Assembly (NCBI GenBank): GCA_017469405.1
Contig: JAFUGL010000116.1
Coordinates: 1 to 39,085, forward strand
Direction of reading: 5' to 3'
DNA: 39,085 bases
From: Lachnospiraceae bacterium
GTDB taxonomy: Bacteria; Bacillota; Clostridia; Lachnospirales; Lachnospiraceae
In this document: positions 10,572-20,260 of the stretch, piece by piece
Numbering within the stretch: the stretch's first letter is position 1
How the letters are laid out: the number at the start of each line of letters is the position of its first letter
Notes under the pieces: generated by a model
Seen by the model: only the letters and a program-made list of their open reading frames with translations
Told to the model about the DNA's origin: nothing
Databases searched by the model: none
Made by a program: the position numbers and the translations under genes

Positions 10572-10657
10572 AGATTTACCAGCTTAAAAAATGAATAGAA
10601 AACTCTGTAAATGTGAATCCTTTAAAGTGTAGATTTTATACTTTGGAGGAATAAAAG

Positions 10658-11437
10658 ATGGCACTTAATAAGGTGGTTATTTGCGGAGCTAATACAGCAA
10701 AGCTTCCTTTACTTTCCGAAGAAGAAAAGGAAGCTTTGTTTGATCGTATAGATAAGGGTGACAAGGAAGCACGAGAGGAATTTATAAAAGGAAACCTAAG
10801 ATTAGTATTAAGCGTGATTCAACGTTTTGCAGGAAATAATGCGGAAAATGCCGATGATTTATTTCAGGTTGGATGCATAGGTCTGATAAAAGCTATTGAT
10901 AATTTTGACAGAAATATGGATGTGAAGTTTTCAACATATGCGGTTCCGATGATAATAGGTGAGTGCAGGAGATATATGAGAGACAATAATGCCATAAGAG
11001 TTTCAAGGTCTCTTAGAGATATCGCATATAAGGCTATTTATGCCAAAGATTTACTTACAAAAAGGCTTGACAGGGAACCTACGATTAAGGAAATTGCCGA
11101 TGAAGTTGATATGCCGGAAGAGGACATTATTAATGCTTTGGATGCAATAGCTACACCTATGTCTTTGTTTGAACCGGTTTATCAGGAAGGTCAGGATGTT
11201 CTTTATCTTATGGATCAGATAAGTGATAAGAAAAATCGTGAAGAAAACTGGGTTGAAAATATGGCTCTAAAGGATGCTATGGACAGGCTTGATGACAGAG
11301 AATACAACATAATAAAATTAAGATTCTTTGAAGGTAAAACCCAGACAGAAGTTGCTGATGAAATATCGATATCACAGGCACAGGTAAGCAGACTGGAAAA
11401 AAGTGCAATAAAAAGCATGAGGAACTATCTCAGATAG
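10658..11437 (+). CDS. sigG: RNA polymerase sporulation sigma factor SigG
   Basis: SigG directs late forespore gene expression after engulfment. The 259-residue protein begins with the SigG-specific N-terminus 'NKVVICGANTAKLP', followed by region 2 ('NLRLVLSVIQRF', 'DDLFQVGCIGLIKAIDNFD', 'FSTYAVPMIIGE'), region 3 and region 4 with helix-turn-helix 'TQTEVADEISISQAQVSRLEKSA'. The N-terminal signature separates it from SigF and SigE. A GGAGGA site precedes the ATG. In Bacillus sigG follows spoIIGA-sigE; here it stands beside pncB instead. The last six codons form half of a shared terminator hairpin. Its presence implies sporulation ability or recent sporulating ancestry. Confidence 0.94.
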   Translation: MALNKVVICGANTAKLPLLSEEEKEALFDRIDKGDKEAREEFIKGNLRLVLSVIQRFAGNNAENADDLFQVGCIGLIKAIDNFDRNMDVKFSTYAVPMIIGECRRYMRDNNAIRVSRSLRDIAYKAIYAKDLLTKRLDREPTIKEIADEVDMPEEDIINALDAIATPMSLFEPVYQEGQDVLYLMDQISDKKNREENWVENMALKDAMDRLDDREYNIIKLRFFEGKTQTEVADEISISQAQVSRLEKSAIKSMRNYLR

Positions 11438-11452
11438 TTCCTCATGCTTTTT
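11410..11452. terminator. Bidirectional terminator shared by sigG and the convergent prepilin gene
   Basis: A perfect 20-bp inverted repeat (11410-11429 and 11433-11452) has a 3-base loop. It has A-rich left and T-rich right ends, so it terminates in both directions. The left arm lies inside the sigG reading frame and the sigG stop codon falls in the right arm. The prepilin stop codon begins 3 bases beyond. Confidence 0.92.
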
Positions 11453-11454
11453 AT

Positions 11455-12093
11455 TTATTGAGCATCATTTGGTGTTCCCAGTGCATCATATCTTGGATCT
11501 ACTTCAGGCCAAATCATATAACACTGACGACCATTACCACTGTCATTTTTGCCGTCTTTTGACATGAAATATCTGTTATCATTCATACCTGCACCTACAA
11601 AGATATAAATATTTTGATGCTTATCAGCACAGATAATCCACTCATCGATTACATTATCTTTTTCAAATTTTAGCGGAACCAAATCACTTTCAATATATGA
11701 TTTTATTAATTCTGCAAGATCTGAACTGTTTATGTCTGACGGAAGAGCTGTATTAATCAAATGAAAATCAGTAGCATATCTGGCATGAGAACCTGTCGGT
11801 ACATTTGCAAATCCTAAAACACGATAATACTTATTATAGCTTGGATTAGCTTCCATATTATTGCCGTAGGTACTTGTTGCATAATCTAAGAATTCTGCAA
11901 AATCTTCATCCCCGACATAGGCAGCCTGAAGTGATTTACCCAAAGCTTCAGCAGCTGATTTATCTCTTGATTTTCTTGCTTTATTGATATATCTAATTAA
12001 ATTTGGAGCCATTAATCCGGCAAGAACAGCCATTATGGCAATTACAATAATAAGCTCAACTAATGTAAAACCTGAATTTCTAGTTTTTTTCAT
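11455..12093 (-). CDS. Prepilin-type protein with N-terminal cleavage/methylation motif
   Basis: The 212-residue protein begins with a short basic leader and a type IV prepilin site: 'SG' then 'FTLVELIIVIAIMAVLAGL', with the conserved Glu five residues after the cut. The hydrophobic helix would anchor it in the membrane and pack in a pilus or pseudopilus. The rest is a soluble domain of about 180 residues without a motif I recognise. A GGGG-containing site precedes the ATG. A prepilin peptidase, assembly ATPase and platform protein are needed for export but are not in this window, so it is an orphan pilin gene. It converges with sigG on a shared terminator. It could be a minor pilin, a competence-type pseudopilin or an unrelated surface protein using the same signal. 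Confidence 0.88.
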   Translation of the reverse strand: MKKTRNSGFTLVELIIVIAIMAVLAGLMAPNLIRYINKARKSRDKSAAEALGKSLQAAYVGDEDFAEFLDYATSTYGNNMEANPSYNKYYRVLGFANVPTGSHARYATDFHLINTALPSDINSSDLAELIKSYIESDLVPLKFEKDNVIDEWIICADKHQNIYIFVGAGMNDNRYFMSKDGKNDSGNGRQCYMIWPEVDPRYDALGTPNDAQ

Positions 12094-12231
12094 ATTGTCA
12101 TCCCCTTTATTATGTCACAATGCCAACAGGTATTATTAAATAAATTATAAATTAAATATGAATAATATGTCAACAAAATATATCTAAAAGATGAAATTTT
12201 AATATTTGATAAGGTATGTCGTGGGGACAGA

Positions 12232-12507
12232 TTACTCTTCATCGTCTTGAGAAGGGGTTGCTTTAAAACCTTCAAGTTCCTCGTCTTCTGCAGGAAGGTC
12301 ATCATATAAAAGCTGTCCGATGTCAAGGTCAACATTGTCAAGATTTTTAAGTATGGCTGCATCTGAATTTTTAGGATTGATTTCTTCATTTAAATCTTCA
12401 ATTGTTTTCTTGTCAAGTCCGGTCATGAGTACAACTTCATCAACCTCAATTTTTCCCTTTAACATTCTTCTTGCAACATCAAGCTTTGCTTTGTCGGTTT
12501 TATTCAT
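12232..12507 (-). CDS. Small acidic protein of unknown function
   Basis: This is a 91-residue protein that I do not recognise as a named family. The first ~45 residues look helical and resemble a short helix-turn-helix-like segment ('ARRMLKGKIEVDEVVLMTGLD'), similar in style to the C-terminal tail of some PD-(D/E)XK/Rpn-type proteins. The rest is strongly acidic and ends in 'QDDEE'. It has no signal peptide or membrane segment, so it is probably cytoplasmic. An AAGGAGA site lies 11 bases upstream of the ATG. It lies between argH and the prepilin gene on the same strand, with 76 and 138 bases of spacer. A GGGGACAG motif, also present at the edge of the repeat at 32339, sits just after the stop codon. 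Confidence 0.6.
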   Translation of the reverse strand: MNKTDKAKLDVARRMLKGKIEVDEVVLMTGLDKKTIEDLNEEINPKNSDAAILKNLDNVDLDIGQLLYDDLPAEDEELEGFKATPSQDDEE

Positions 12508-12583
12508 GGTTAATAATTCTCCTTATATGTTATGTTAAAATATATTGTGTAATGAAAGATTATTTAATCTTATATGCAATATA

Positions 12584-13966
12584 TTAACAAAGATTACTGA
12601 TATATTCTTCGTTTAGGTCAATAACTTTTTTAATAGCCTCATTACCCGGAGCACCTATAGTATTTCTTTTCTCAACACAGGTTTTAAGACTTATGGCATC
12701 ATAGATATCATCTTCAAATACAGGACTTATGGCTTTATATTCGTCCAAAGTCATATCGAGCAGGGATTTATCCTTGTCGATGCAGTAAAGCACGAGTTGA
12801 CCGACTATACCGTGAGCATCCCTAAACGGAACACCGTGATTAACCAGGTAATCAGCAGCATCGGTAGCGTTGGTAAATCCGTTCATGGCACTCTTTTCCA
12901 TGTTGGCTTTATTAAGCTTCATGGTTGATATCATACCTGTAAAGAGAGCAAGGCAGCCTTTGACTGTATCAATTGCATCAAAAGTAAGCTCCTTATCCTC
13001 CTGCATATCCTTATTATAGGCAAGCGGTATACCCTTCATAGTCGTAAGCATAGAAGCAAGAGCACCATAGACACGACCTGTCTTACCGCGTACAAGCTCA
13101 GCAATATCAGGATTTTTCTTTTGTGGCATGATAGAACTTCCGGTGCTGTAAGCATCATCAAGCTCAACAAACTGGTACTCATTTGAGTTCCAGATGATTA
13201 TTTCCTCGGAAAATCTTGAAAGGTGCATCATAATTGTTGAAAATGCTGAAAGCATTTCTATTACATAATCACGATCGGAAACCGAGTCCATACTGTTTAA
13301 AGTAGGACCTTTAAAATCAAGAAGCTTTGCAGTGAGCTCTCTGTCTAACGGATAGGTTGTTCCTGCCAATGCACCTGCACCTAAAGGGCAGTAGTTCATT
13401 CGTTCGTAGATATCATTTATACGGCTTAAATCTCTTTTAAACATCTCCATATATGCACCGATATGATGGGCAAAGGTTACAGGCTGTGCCTTTTGCAGAT
13501 GTGTAAAGCCCGGCATATATGTATCAACATTTTCCTTCATAAGTTTGTGAAGTACCTTAATAAGCTCTATTACAAGCTTTTTAACCTCAAGAAGTTCATC
13601 TCTTACATAAAGCTTCATATCAAGAGCTACCTGATCATTTCTTGAACGTCCGGTATGAAGCTTCTTTCCGACATCTCCGATTCTGTCTATGAGATTTGCT
13701 TCAACGAAGCTGTGAATATCCTCATATTTATCGGTTATAACAAGCTTTCCTGATTCAACATCATTAAGTATACCGGTAAGACCATCAATTATCTGATTTT
13801 TTTCCTCATCGGTAAGTATGCCTGAAGCAGCAAGCATGGTTACATGAGCTATGCTTCCGCGGATATCCTGCTTATAAAATTTTTGGTCAAAGGATATGGA
13901 AGCATTAAAATTATAAACTAACTGGTCAGTTTCTTTTGTAAAACGACCACCCCAAAGCTGAGCCAT
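12584..13966 (-). CDS. argH: Argininosuccinate lyase
   Basis: ArgH splits argininosuccinate into arginine and fumarate, the last step of arginine synthesis. The 460-residue protein has the full set of superfamily motifs: 'LWGGRF' at the N-terminus, '[13 protein letters not shown]', '[16 protein letters not shown]' and the signature '[13 protein letters not shown]' (residues 275-287) with the catalytic serine. Length is normal. An AGAGG site precedes the ATG on the minus strand. argG is not adjacent, so the pathway is split across the genome. The convergent and divergent neighbours suggest it is transcribed from its own promoter in the 13967-14120 gap; I could not define that promoter confidently. 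Confidence 0.96.
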   Translation of the reverse strand: MAQLWGGRFTKETDQLVYNFNASISFDQKFYKQDIRGSIAHVTMLAASGILTDEEKNQIIDGLTGILNDVESGKLVITDKYEDIHSFVEANLIDRIGDVGKKLHTGRSRNDQVALDMKLYVRDELLEVKKLVIELIKVLHKLMKENVDTYMPGFTHLQKAQPVTFAHHIGAYMEMFKRDLSRINDIYERMNYCPLGAGALAGTTYPLDRELTAKLLDFKGPTLNSMDSVSDRDYVIEMLSAFSTIMMHLSRFSEEIIIWNSNEYQFVELDDAYSTGSSIMPQKKNPDIAELVRGKTGRVYGALASMLTTMKGIPLAYNKDMQEDKELTFDAIDTVKGCLALFTGMISTMKLNKANMEKSAMNGFTNATDAADYLVNHGVPFRDAHGIVGQLVLYCIDKDKSLLDMTLDEYKAISPVFEDDIYDAISLKTCVEKRNTIGAPGNEAIKKVIDLNEEYISNLC

Positions 13967-14120
13967 ATTTTACCTCTTTCTTTCTATATGATGTAAGATT
14001 TTATGTAGGATAAGCTTTTTAAGAAAACTATGTCTTAATATTCTGAGCCTAACCTTTTGTTCGATTTAACATGTATCATTTTACAACAACGTGATAAATG
14101 TAGCAAGTGATAAAAAGAAT

Positions 14121-14149
14121 TTGATTATTTTATAGAGTGGCTTTATAAT
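14121..14149 (+). promoter_or_regulatory. Sigma-A-type promoter for the small membrane protein gene
   Basis: TTGATT (14121-14126) and TATAAT (14144-14149) are spaced by 17 bases. They lie 41 bases before the ATG at 14191, and may serve the following transglutaminase-like and DUF5721 genes too. Confidence 0.75.
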
Positions 14150-14190
14150 ATAATGAGTTGATTTCAGAAGATTTTTGGGAGGGTTTTTAT

Positions 14191-14364
14191 ATGAATGAGA
14201 TTTTTACCATGCTTATGGCACAAACCGGAGATAGCAGCAAACCCTTACTTATTGCCATATGCCTCATAATTTCTGTTATTCTTACTGTAGTTTTGGTAAT
14301 TACAGGTAGAATGATAAACAAAAAAGATGATGAGGATGACGATGATATTGAAGATGACAGATAA
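14191..14364 (+). CDS. 57-residue single-pass membrane protein with a TGD-hydrophobic-basic core and an acidic tail
   Basis: I do not recognise a named family. The protein has a short N-terminus, then 'AQTGDSS', one hydrophobic helix (about residues 15-37), a basic 'GR..NKK' stop and a 12-residue tail made mostly of Asp and Glu. The TGD-helix-basic order looks like a sortase sorting signal, but the acidic tail and the lack of any exported domain before it argue against simple wall anchoring. GGGAGGG lies upstream of the ATG at 14191; an in-frame upstream ATG at 14158 lacks such a site. The promoter at 14121 supports expression. It is followed after 83 bases by the transglutaminase-like gene on the same strand. 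Confidence 0.65.
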   Translation: MNEIFTMLMAQTGDSSKPLLIAICLIISVILTVVLVITGRMINKKDDEDDDDIEDDR

Positions 14365-14447
14365 AGCATAATGATATTTGTCGTATTGAAATGATGGGTA
14401 AGACAATAAAAAAATAAGGATGATATGTCCGTAAAGAGGAATTATTT

Positions 14448-15527
14448 ATGAGAGAAAGTGGTTCTAAGTTATACTTAATTGTACCTTTGCTGGTTATAAT
14501 TATTATATTTATTGCCTATATGTTCAGTTGGGATATTGGGGCATATTTTCACCCTGATCAGACTACTGATGATATGGCTGTACTTACTAAGATGATAAGT
14601 GATCAGATTGATGAGGGTAAAAATAGCGGTGATTTTTATATAAAAAATATAGATATGGATGAGCTTGCAGGCATAAATGATTATATATGCAGTTTAAATG
14701 GTAATGTAAGTCAATATTCGATACTTGAGAAAAGCCGTCATGGTATGAAGGTCAGATTCTTCTATGAAATATCAGATAACTATTATGTTTATCAAAAATA
14801 TGTAAATGGTACAGGAATTCCATCGGACAGACCTGCTGCCATGAAGCTTTACGAAAAGGTAAATGAGATTATTCCGAAGATAATCAGCTCCAATATGACG
14901 GATTATGAAAAAGAACTTGCCATACATGACTATATAGTTACAAATTGTGAATATGGTTATGCTGATTATTCGAATGATTATGCATATAGAGCTTATGGTG
15001 TGCTGGTTCAGGGAAAGGCTGTATGTAACGGATATGCTGAGGCTATGGCTTTGCTGCTTAACTGCGTTGGTGTTGAAAATGAAATCATGACCGGCTGGGC
15101 AAGCGGTGAGCTTCATGCTTGGAATCGGGTTAAACTTGATGGCAAGTGGTACCAGGTGGATTCTACATGGGATGATCCTATACCGGATAGAGGAAGTTTT
15201 GCCGGACATCAATTTTTCAATGTTACTGATGATATTATGGATGATACTCATATTTGGACAATTTCAGATTATGAAACATGTGATTCTATGGATTATAATT
15301 ATTTTAAGGTAAATAATTCAATCGGAGATTATACAGCTTTTAAAAACAAGATAGATTTTTTGGCGCTAAGAAATCCTTATGGTACAGTAGAATATGTTCT
15401 TACCGACTATGACAAGGATAAATATGATATGTCACAGATAGCAAATGTACAGGGTATAACTTCATTTACCTATAGTCCTGAACCGTACGGATCATATTAT
15501 TTAATGACTATTAATTTCAATAAGTAG
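14448..15527 (+). CDS. Membrane-anchored transglutaminase-like cysteine peptidase-fold protein
   Basis: A 359-residue protein with a single N-terminal membrane helix (about residues 8-26) and an extracellular remainder. The core matches the transglutaminase-like superfamily: 'GVLVQGKAVCNGYAEAMALLL' with Cys193, 'ELHAWNRVKLDGKWYQVDSTWDDP' with His223 and Asp238, giving a full Cys-His-Asp triad. In Firmicutes such proteins act as peptidases, crosslinkers or wall enzymes; the substrate here is unknown. There is a second, differently built protein of this fold at 20261-22126. The gene follows the small membrane protein and precedes the DUF5721-like gene by 12 bases, so the three probably share a transcript. 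An AGAGGAA site precedes the ATG. Confidence 0.85.
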   Translation: MRESGSKLYLIVPLLVIIIIFIAYMFSWDIGAYFHPDQTTDDMAVLTKMISDQIDEGKNSGDFYIKNIDMDELAGINDYICSLNGNVSQYSILEKSRHGMKVRFFYEISDNYYVYQKYVNGTGIPSDRPAAMKLYEKVNEIIPKIISSNMTDYEKELAIHDYIVTNCEYGYADYSNDYAYRAYGVLVQGKAVCNGYAEAMALLLNCVGVENEIMTGWASGELHAWNRVKLDGKWYQVDSTWDDPIPDRGSFAGHQFFNVTDDIMDDTHIWTISDYETCDSMDYNYFKVNNSIGDYTAFKNKIDFLALRNPYGTVEYVLTDYDKDKYDMSQIANVQGITSFTYSPEPYGSYYLMTINFNK

Positions 15528-15539
15528 CAGGTGTAAAGA

Positions 15540-16019
15540 GTGAATAATTTTGAAATAAATGATAATAAAGAAATAAAAGAGTTTTTAAACGGACTTTTTA
15601 CCGAGGAAAGATATGACAGCTTTTACCTTTTCTCCGTAAAGCTTGATTCTGCTGTATCATATGATATAGATGGTAAAATAAATAAGGAATTCTTCAGCGA
15701 AGAGGAATTTAATGAGCTTACTGAAAAAGAATATATATGTTGGCGGGATATAAAAAAGACAATACTCGGTTTTATGAAGGACGGTAAGCTTCCGATTAAG
15801 ATGAAGCTTATTCTTATGTTCAATAAGGATAATGTAAATCGTCTGATTGAGATGAACAATATTCCGATACATCCGGATAATGTAAGAGCACTTTTTATGA
15901 ATGTTATATATTCGGATAACAGGCTCTCAATAACAACAGGTACATCATTAAACGTATTTACCATGGATAAGACCTTAGAGGAGCTTTGGGATAAGACGGT
16001 TGAGAAATATTATATTTAA
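15540..16019 (+). CDS. DUF5721-like conserved protein
   Basis: A 159-residue soluble protein beginning with GTG, preceded by an AGGTG site. Its layout resembles the Lachnospiraceae family I remember as DUF5721: an N-terminal 'KEFLNGLFTEERYDSFYLF' block, a strand-rich middle with 'CWRDIKKTILGFMKDGKLPIKMKLILMF', and a C-terminal 'TGTSLNVFTMDKTLEELWDKTV'. No catalytic motif or membrane segment is visible and the function of the family is unknown. It lies 12 bases after the transglutaminase-like gene and is closed by the CIRCE palindrome plus T-run, which can double as its terminator. The family name is from memory. Confidence 0.65.
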   Translation: MNNFEINDNKEIKEFLNGLFTEERYDSFYLFSVKLDSAVSYDIDGKINKEFFSEEEFNELTEKEYICWRDIKKTILGFMKDGKLPIKMKLILMFNKDNVNRLIEMNNIPIHPDNVRALFMNVIYSDNRLSITTGTSLNVFTMDKTLEELWDKTVEKYYI

Positions 16020-16046
16020 TTAGCACTCATTAAAAGTGAGTGCTAA
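16020..16046. promoter_or_regulatory. CIRCE operator (HrcA site) upstream of htpG
   Basis: A perfect consensus element, TTAGCACTC-N9-GAGTGCTAA, at 16020-16046. It ends 7 bases before the -35 box of the htpG promoter. The following T-run means it may also terminate the DUF5721-like transcript, whose stop codon it abuts. HrcA is the known repressor at CIRCE. Confidence 0.95.
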
Positions 16047-16053
16047 TTTTTTC

Positions 16054-16082
16054 TTGACATTCTGTGGAAGGGGTATTATATT
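16054..16082 (+). promoter_or_regulatory. Sigma-A promoter of htpG
   Basis: TTGACA (16054-16059), 17-base spacer, TATATT (16077-16082). The start point would be near 16089, giving a leader of about 95 bases with an AGGAGG site before the ATG. Confidence 0.88.
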
Positions 16083-16184
16083 ATCTTTATGGAGTTAAAG
16101 ATACATCGCAATAGTGGTAAATTTCAGATGTATTGATAAAAAAATCTAATAAATAATATATAAATTGTCAGGAGGAATGTAATA

Positions 16185-18212
16185 ATGGAAAAACAGGGAA
16201 GCTTATCAATTAACAGCGAGAATATATTCCCGATTATTAAGAAATGGCTCTATTCAGACCACGATATCTTTATAAGAGAGCTTATATCCAACGGCTGTGA
16301 TGCGATTACTAAATTAAAAAAGCTTGCCATGATGGGTGAGTTTGAAGAGACAGAAGGAGAAGAGTACAGAATTGATGTGTATGCATCTCCTAAGGATAAG
16401 ACCATAACCTTTGTAGATAACGGCCTTGGAATGACTGCCGAAGAGGTTGAGCAGTATATCAATCAGATAGCATTTTCAGGAGCTACGGATTTCATTAACA
16501 AATATAAGGATAAGTCCAATGATGACCAGATAATCGGACATTTTGGACTTGGATTTTACTCTGCATTTATGGTGGCAGACAAGGTTACCATTGAAACATG
16601 CTCTTATAAGAAGGATGCAGAGCCTGTATTTTGGGAGTGTGACGGCGGTACCGAATTTTCTATGACTGAAAGTGATGATGATACAAGAGGTACGGCAATT
16701 ACGCTTTATCTTAATGAGGACAGCTATGAGTTTGCAAATGAATATCGTGTAAGAGAGGTTATTCAGAAGTATTGTGCTTTCATGCCTTACAATATCTATT
16801 TTACTGACGAGGATAAAGCCGAAGAAGAGGCTAAGAAAAAGGAAGAGGAAGCTAAGAAAAAGGATAAGGTTATCGAGGTTGATACTACCGAAGAGGATGA
16901 CCTTGTAGGGGATGACAAAAAGGACAAGAAGGCTGACAAGAAATCTGATAAAGATAAAGCAGATAAGAAAGAAAAGTCAGATGATGAAGCTAAAGATGAA
17001 GATGAGAAGAAAGAGGTTCCTCTTAATAATACCAATCCGCTTTGGCTTAAGAATCCTAAGGATTGTACAGAGGAGGAATACATTGACTTTTATCAGCATG
17101 TATTCTTAGACTTTAAGAAGCCGCTTTTCTGGATACATCTCAATATGGATTATCCGTTTAACTTAAAGGGTATATTATATTTCCCTAAGATTAATCCTCA
17201 ATATGACCAGCTTGAAGGCACAATTAAGTTATATAACAATCAGGTATTTGTAGCTGATAACATCAAGGAGGTTATACCGGAATTCCTCATGCTCCTTAAG
17301 GGTGTTATCGACTGTCCTGATATTCCGCTTAACGTTTCAAGAAGTGCACTTCAAAACGACGGCTCGGTTAAGAAGATTTCAGATTATATCACCAAGAAGG
17401 TAGCAGACAAGCTTTCCGGCATGTGCAAGACCGAGAGAGAAGTATATGAGAAATACTGGGATGATATCAGTCCGTTTATCAAATTCGGTTGTTTAAGAGA
17501 TGATAAATTCTGCGAGAAGATGACAGATTATATGCTCTTCAAGAATCTTGAGGGCAAGTATATTACACTTCCGGACTACCTTGAGGCAGGTAAGGAAAAG
17601 TATGAAAATAAGGTATTCTATGTAAGTGATGAGGTTGCACAGTCACAGTATATCAATATGTTTAAGGAAGAGGGCATAGACGCGGTTTATCTTACTCATA
17701 ACATCGATAATCCGTATATAACTCACCTTGAGAGTAAGAATGAAAATGTCAAGTTCCTTCGTATAGATGCTGACCTTGCAGATAACTTTGTTGGCGAGGC
17801 ACTTACAGAGGAACAGACCAAGGAATATACCGATAAACTTACCGAAATCTTTAAGAAAGCAACCGGTAAAGAAAAGCTTACGGTCAAGGTAGAGAGCCTT
17901 AAAAATGAAAATGTATCATCAATGATTACATTGTCAGAGGAATCCAGACGTATGGCTGAAATGATGAAGGTTTACAGCATGCCGGGTATGGATCCTAATA
18001 TGTTTGGCAGTGAGGGTGAAACACTTGTATTAAATGCTAACAACAAGCTTGTTAAGTATGTCCTTGACAATCCTGAAGGCAAACATACAAATACAGTTTG
18101 CTGCCAGTTATATGACCTTGCGGTGCTTGCCAATAAACCTCTTTCACCGGAGGAGATGACAGCTTTCGTAACACGAAGCAACGAAATTCTTAATATTCTT
18201 ATAGAAGGATAA
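16185..18212 (+). CDS. htpG: Hsp90-family chaperone HtpG with long charged linker
   Basis: HtpG is the bacterial cytosolic Hsp90, an ATP-dependent dimeric chaperone. The N-terminal GHKL ATPase is intact: 'FIRELISNGCDA' (residues 29-40) with the ATP-site Glu/Asn, 'FVDNGLGM' and 'IIGHFGLGFYSAFMVADKV'. The middle domain has the conserved 'PDIPLNVSRSALQND' with the catalytic-loop Arg. Between them, about residues 208-278, is a ~70-residue Lys/Asp/Glu-rich linker that E. coli HtpG lacks and that resembles the charged linker of eukaryotic Hsp90. This explains the 675-residue length against a usual ~620-630. There is no C-terminal MEEVD. A perfect CIRCE and sigma-A promoter upstream predict HrcA control, unlike B. 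subtilis htpG. Confidence 0.96.
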   Translation: MEKQGSLSINSENIFPIIKKWLYSDHDIFIRELISNGCDAITKLKKLAMMGEFEETEGEEYRIDVYASPKDKTITFVDNGLGMTAEEVEQYINQIAFSGATDFINKYKDKSNDDQIIGHFGLGFYSAFMVADKVTIETCSYKKDAEPVFWECDGGTEFSMTESDDDTRGTAITLYLNEDSYEFANEYRVREVIQKYCAFMPYNIYFTDEDKAEEEAKKKEEEAKKKDKVIEVDTTEEDDLVGDDKKDKKADKKSDKDKADKKEKSDDEAKDEDEKKEVPLNNTNPLWLKNPKDCTEEEYIDFYQHVFLDFKKPLFWIHLNMDYPFNLKGILYFPKINPQYDQLEGTIKLYNNQVFVADNIKEVIPEFLMLLKGVIDCPDIPLNVSRSALQNDGSVKKISDYITKKVADKLSGMCKTEREVYEKYWDDISPFIKFGCLRDDKFCEKMTDYMLFKNLEGKYITLPDYLEAGKEKYENKVFYVSDEVAQSQYINMFKEEGIDAVYLTHNIDNPYITHLESKNENVKFLRIDADLADNFVGEALTEEQTKEYTDKLTEIFKKATGKEKLTVKVESLKNENVSSMITLSEESRRMAEMMKVYSMPGMDPNMFGSEGETLVLNANNKLVKYVLDNPEGKHTNTVCCQLYDLAVLANKPLSPEEMTAFVTRSNEILNILIEG

Positions 18213-18225
18213 AGAAATGTGTCAC

Positions 18226-18508
18226 AGGGTGTGAGCCTTGTTACAAAAAAATAAGGTTACGATACATCAAACATAAACAGGGCTATATGTTAGCATTTAG
18301 TCCAATTTGCGTTAAATCAAAAGTGAAAATTCGCATATAGGTGCGTAAAAAATCGAACTGTTTGAACGAAGTGAGTTTTTGATTTTTAGCACCTATAAAG
18401 AATTAAACGCTTTGATTTAGCAAATTGATGACTAGCTAACATATAGCCCTGTTTATGTTTGATGTAATGTAACCGTATAATAGCAATATTTAACAAGGCT
18501 CACACCCT
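18226..18508. repeat. 283-bp MITE-like nested palindromic element
   Basis: The outer arms are a perfect 18-bp inverted repeat (18226-18243 and 18491-18508). Inside them a 40-bp arm pair matches 38 of 40 (18255-18294 and 18435-18474). A further set is interleaved inside: caatttgc/gcaaattg, taaatcaaa/tttgattta and tataggtgc/gcacctata around 18389. No open reading frame is present. The right inner arm, reading gcaaattgatgactagctaac, recurs almost unchanged in the shorter palindrome at 32339-32483, so this is a dispersed family. It starts 13 bases after htpG and could form a large hairpin in RNA. The rest of the 520-base gap before eno holds the eno promoter and a structured leader. Confidence 0.85.
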
Positions 18509-18541
18509 ATTATATTGTTTATAGGAATATTTTTTCATTTA

Positions 18542-18570
18542 TTGACATATAAGAATATGTATGATATATT
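18542..18570 (+). promoter_or_regulatory. Sigma-A promoter of eno
   Basis: TTGACA (18542-18547), 17-base spacer, TATATT (18565-18570). The predicted start near 18577 leaves a leader of about 155 bases. Confidence 0.88.
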
Positions 18571-18577
18571 TTTATGT

Positions 18578-20031
<1,454 letters not shown>

Positions 20032-20112
20032 TTTACTGATTGAATGTTGATTGGTAATCATATGGTATAATTATTAATTAATATATTTAAATTTATATTT
20101 GATGTATTATGG

Positions 20113-20152
20113 GATATGCATATATTATTTATATATATGCATATCTTTTTTT
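20113..20152 (+). terminator. Rho-independent terminator of eno
   Basis: A perfect 12-bp stem (GATATGCATATA, 20113-20124, with 20134-20145) and 9-base loop is followed by a T-run to 20152. Confidence 0.85.
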
Positions 20153-20195
20153 GACATTTCTTGTGACAAAATTGGCAATTTTTTGATATATAATG

Positions 20196-20224
20196 TTGAA
20201 AATGTAATTATTTTGTAATATAAT
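20196..20224 (+). promoter_or_regulatory. Sigma-A-type promoter of the secreted repeat/transglutaminase-like gene
   Basis: TTGAAA (20196-20201), 17-base spacer, TATAAT (20219-20224), 36 bases before the ATG. The 20032-20260 gap otherwise holds only the eno terminator. Confidence 0.75.
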
Positions 20225-20260
20225 TTTGAATCGGATAGTTGATTTTTAAGGGAGGTTTAT

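Noticed and set aside
10592-10645. SigG-type promoter for autoregulation of sigG
   Set aside because: TGAATA-like -35 strings exist, but the only CATACTA-like -10 (10637-10643) would put the start point at or beyond the ribosome binding site, and the alternative spacing gives a poor -10.
12090-12389. Second minus-strand reading frame overlapping the small acidic protein gene
   Set aside because: It lies out of frame over a gene with a good ribosome site and start, runs into the AT-rich spacer, and has no recognisable protein features.
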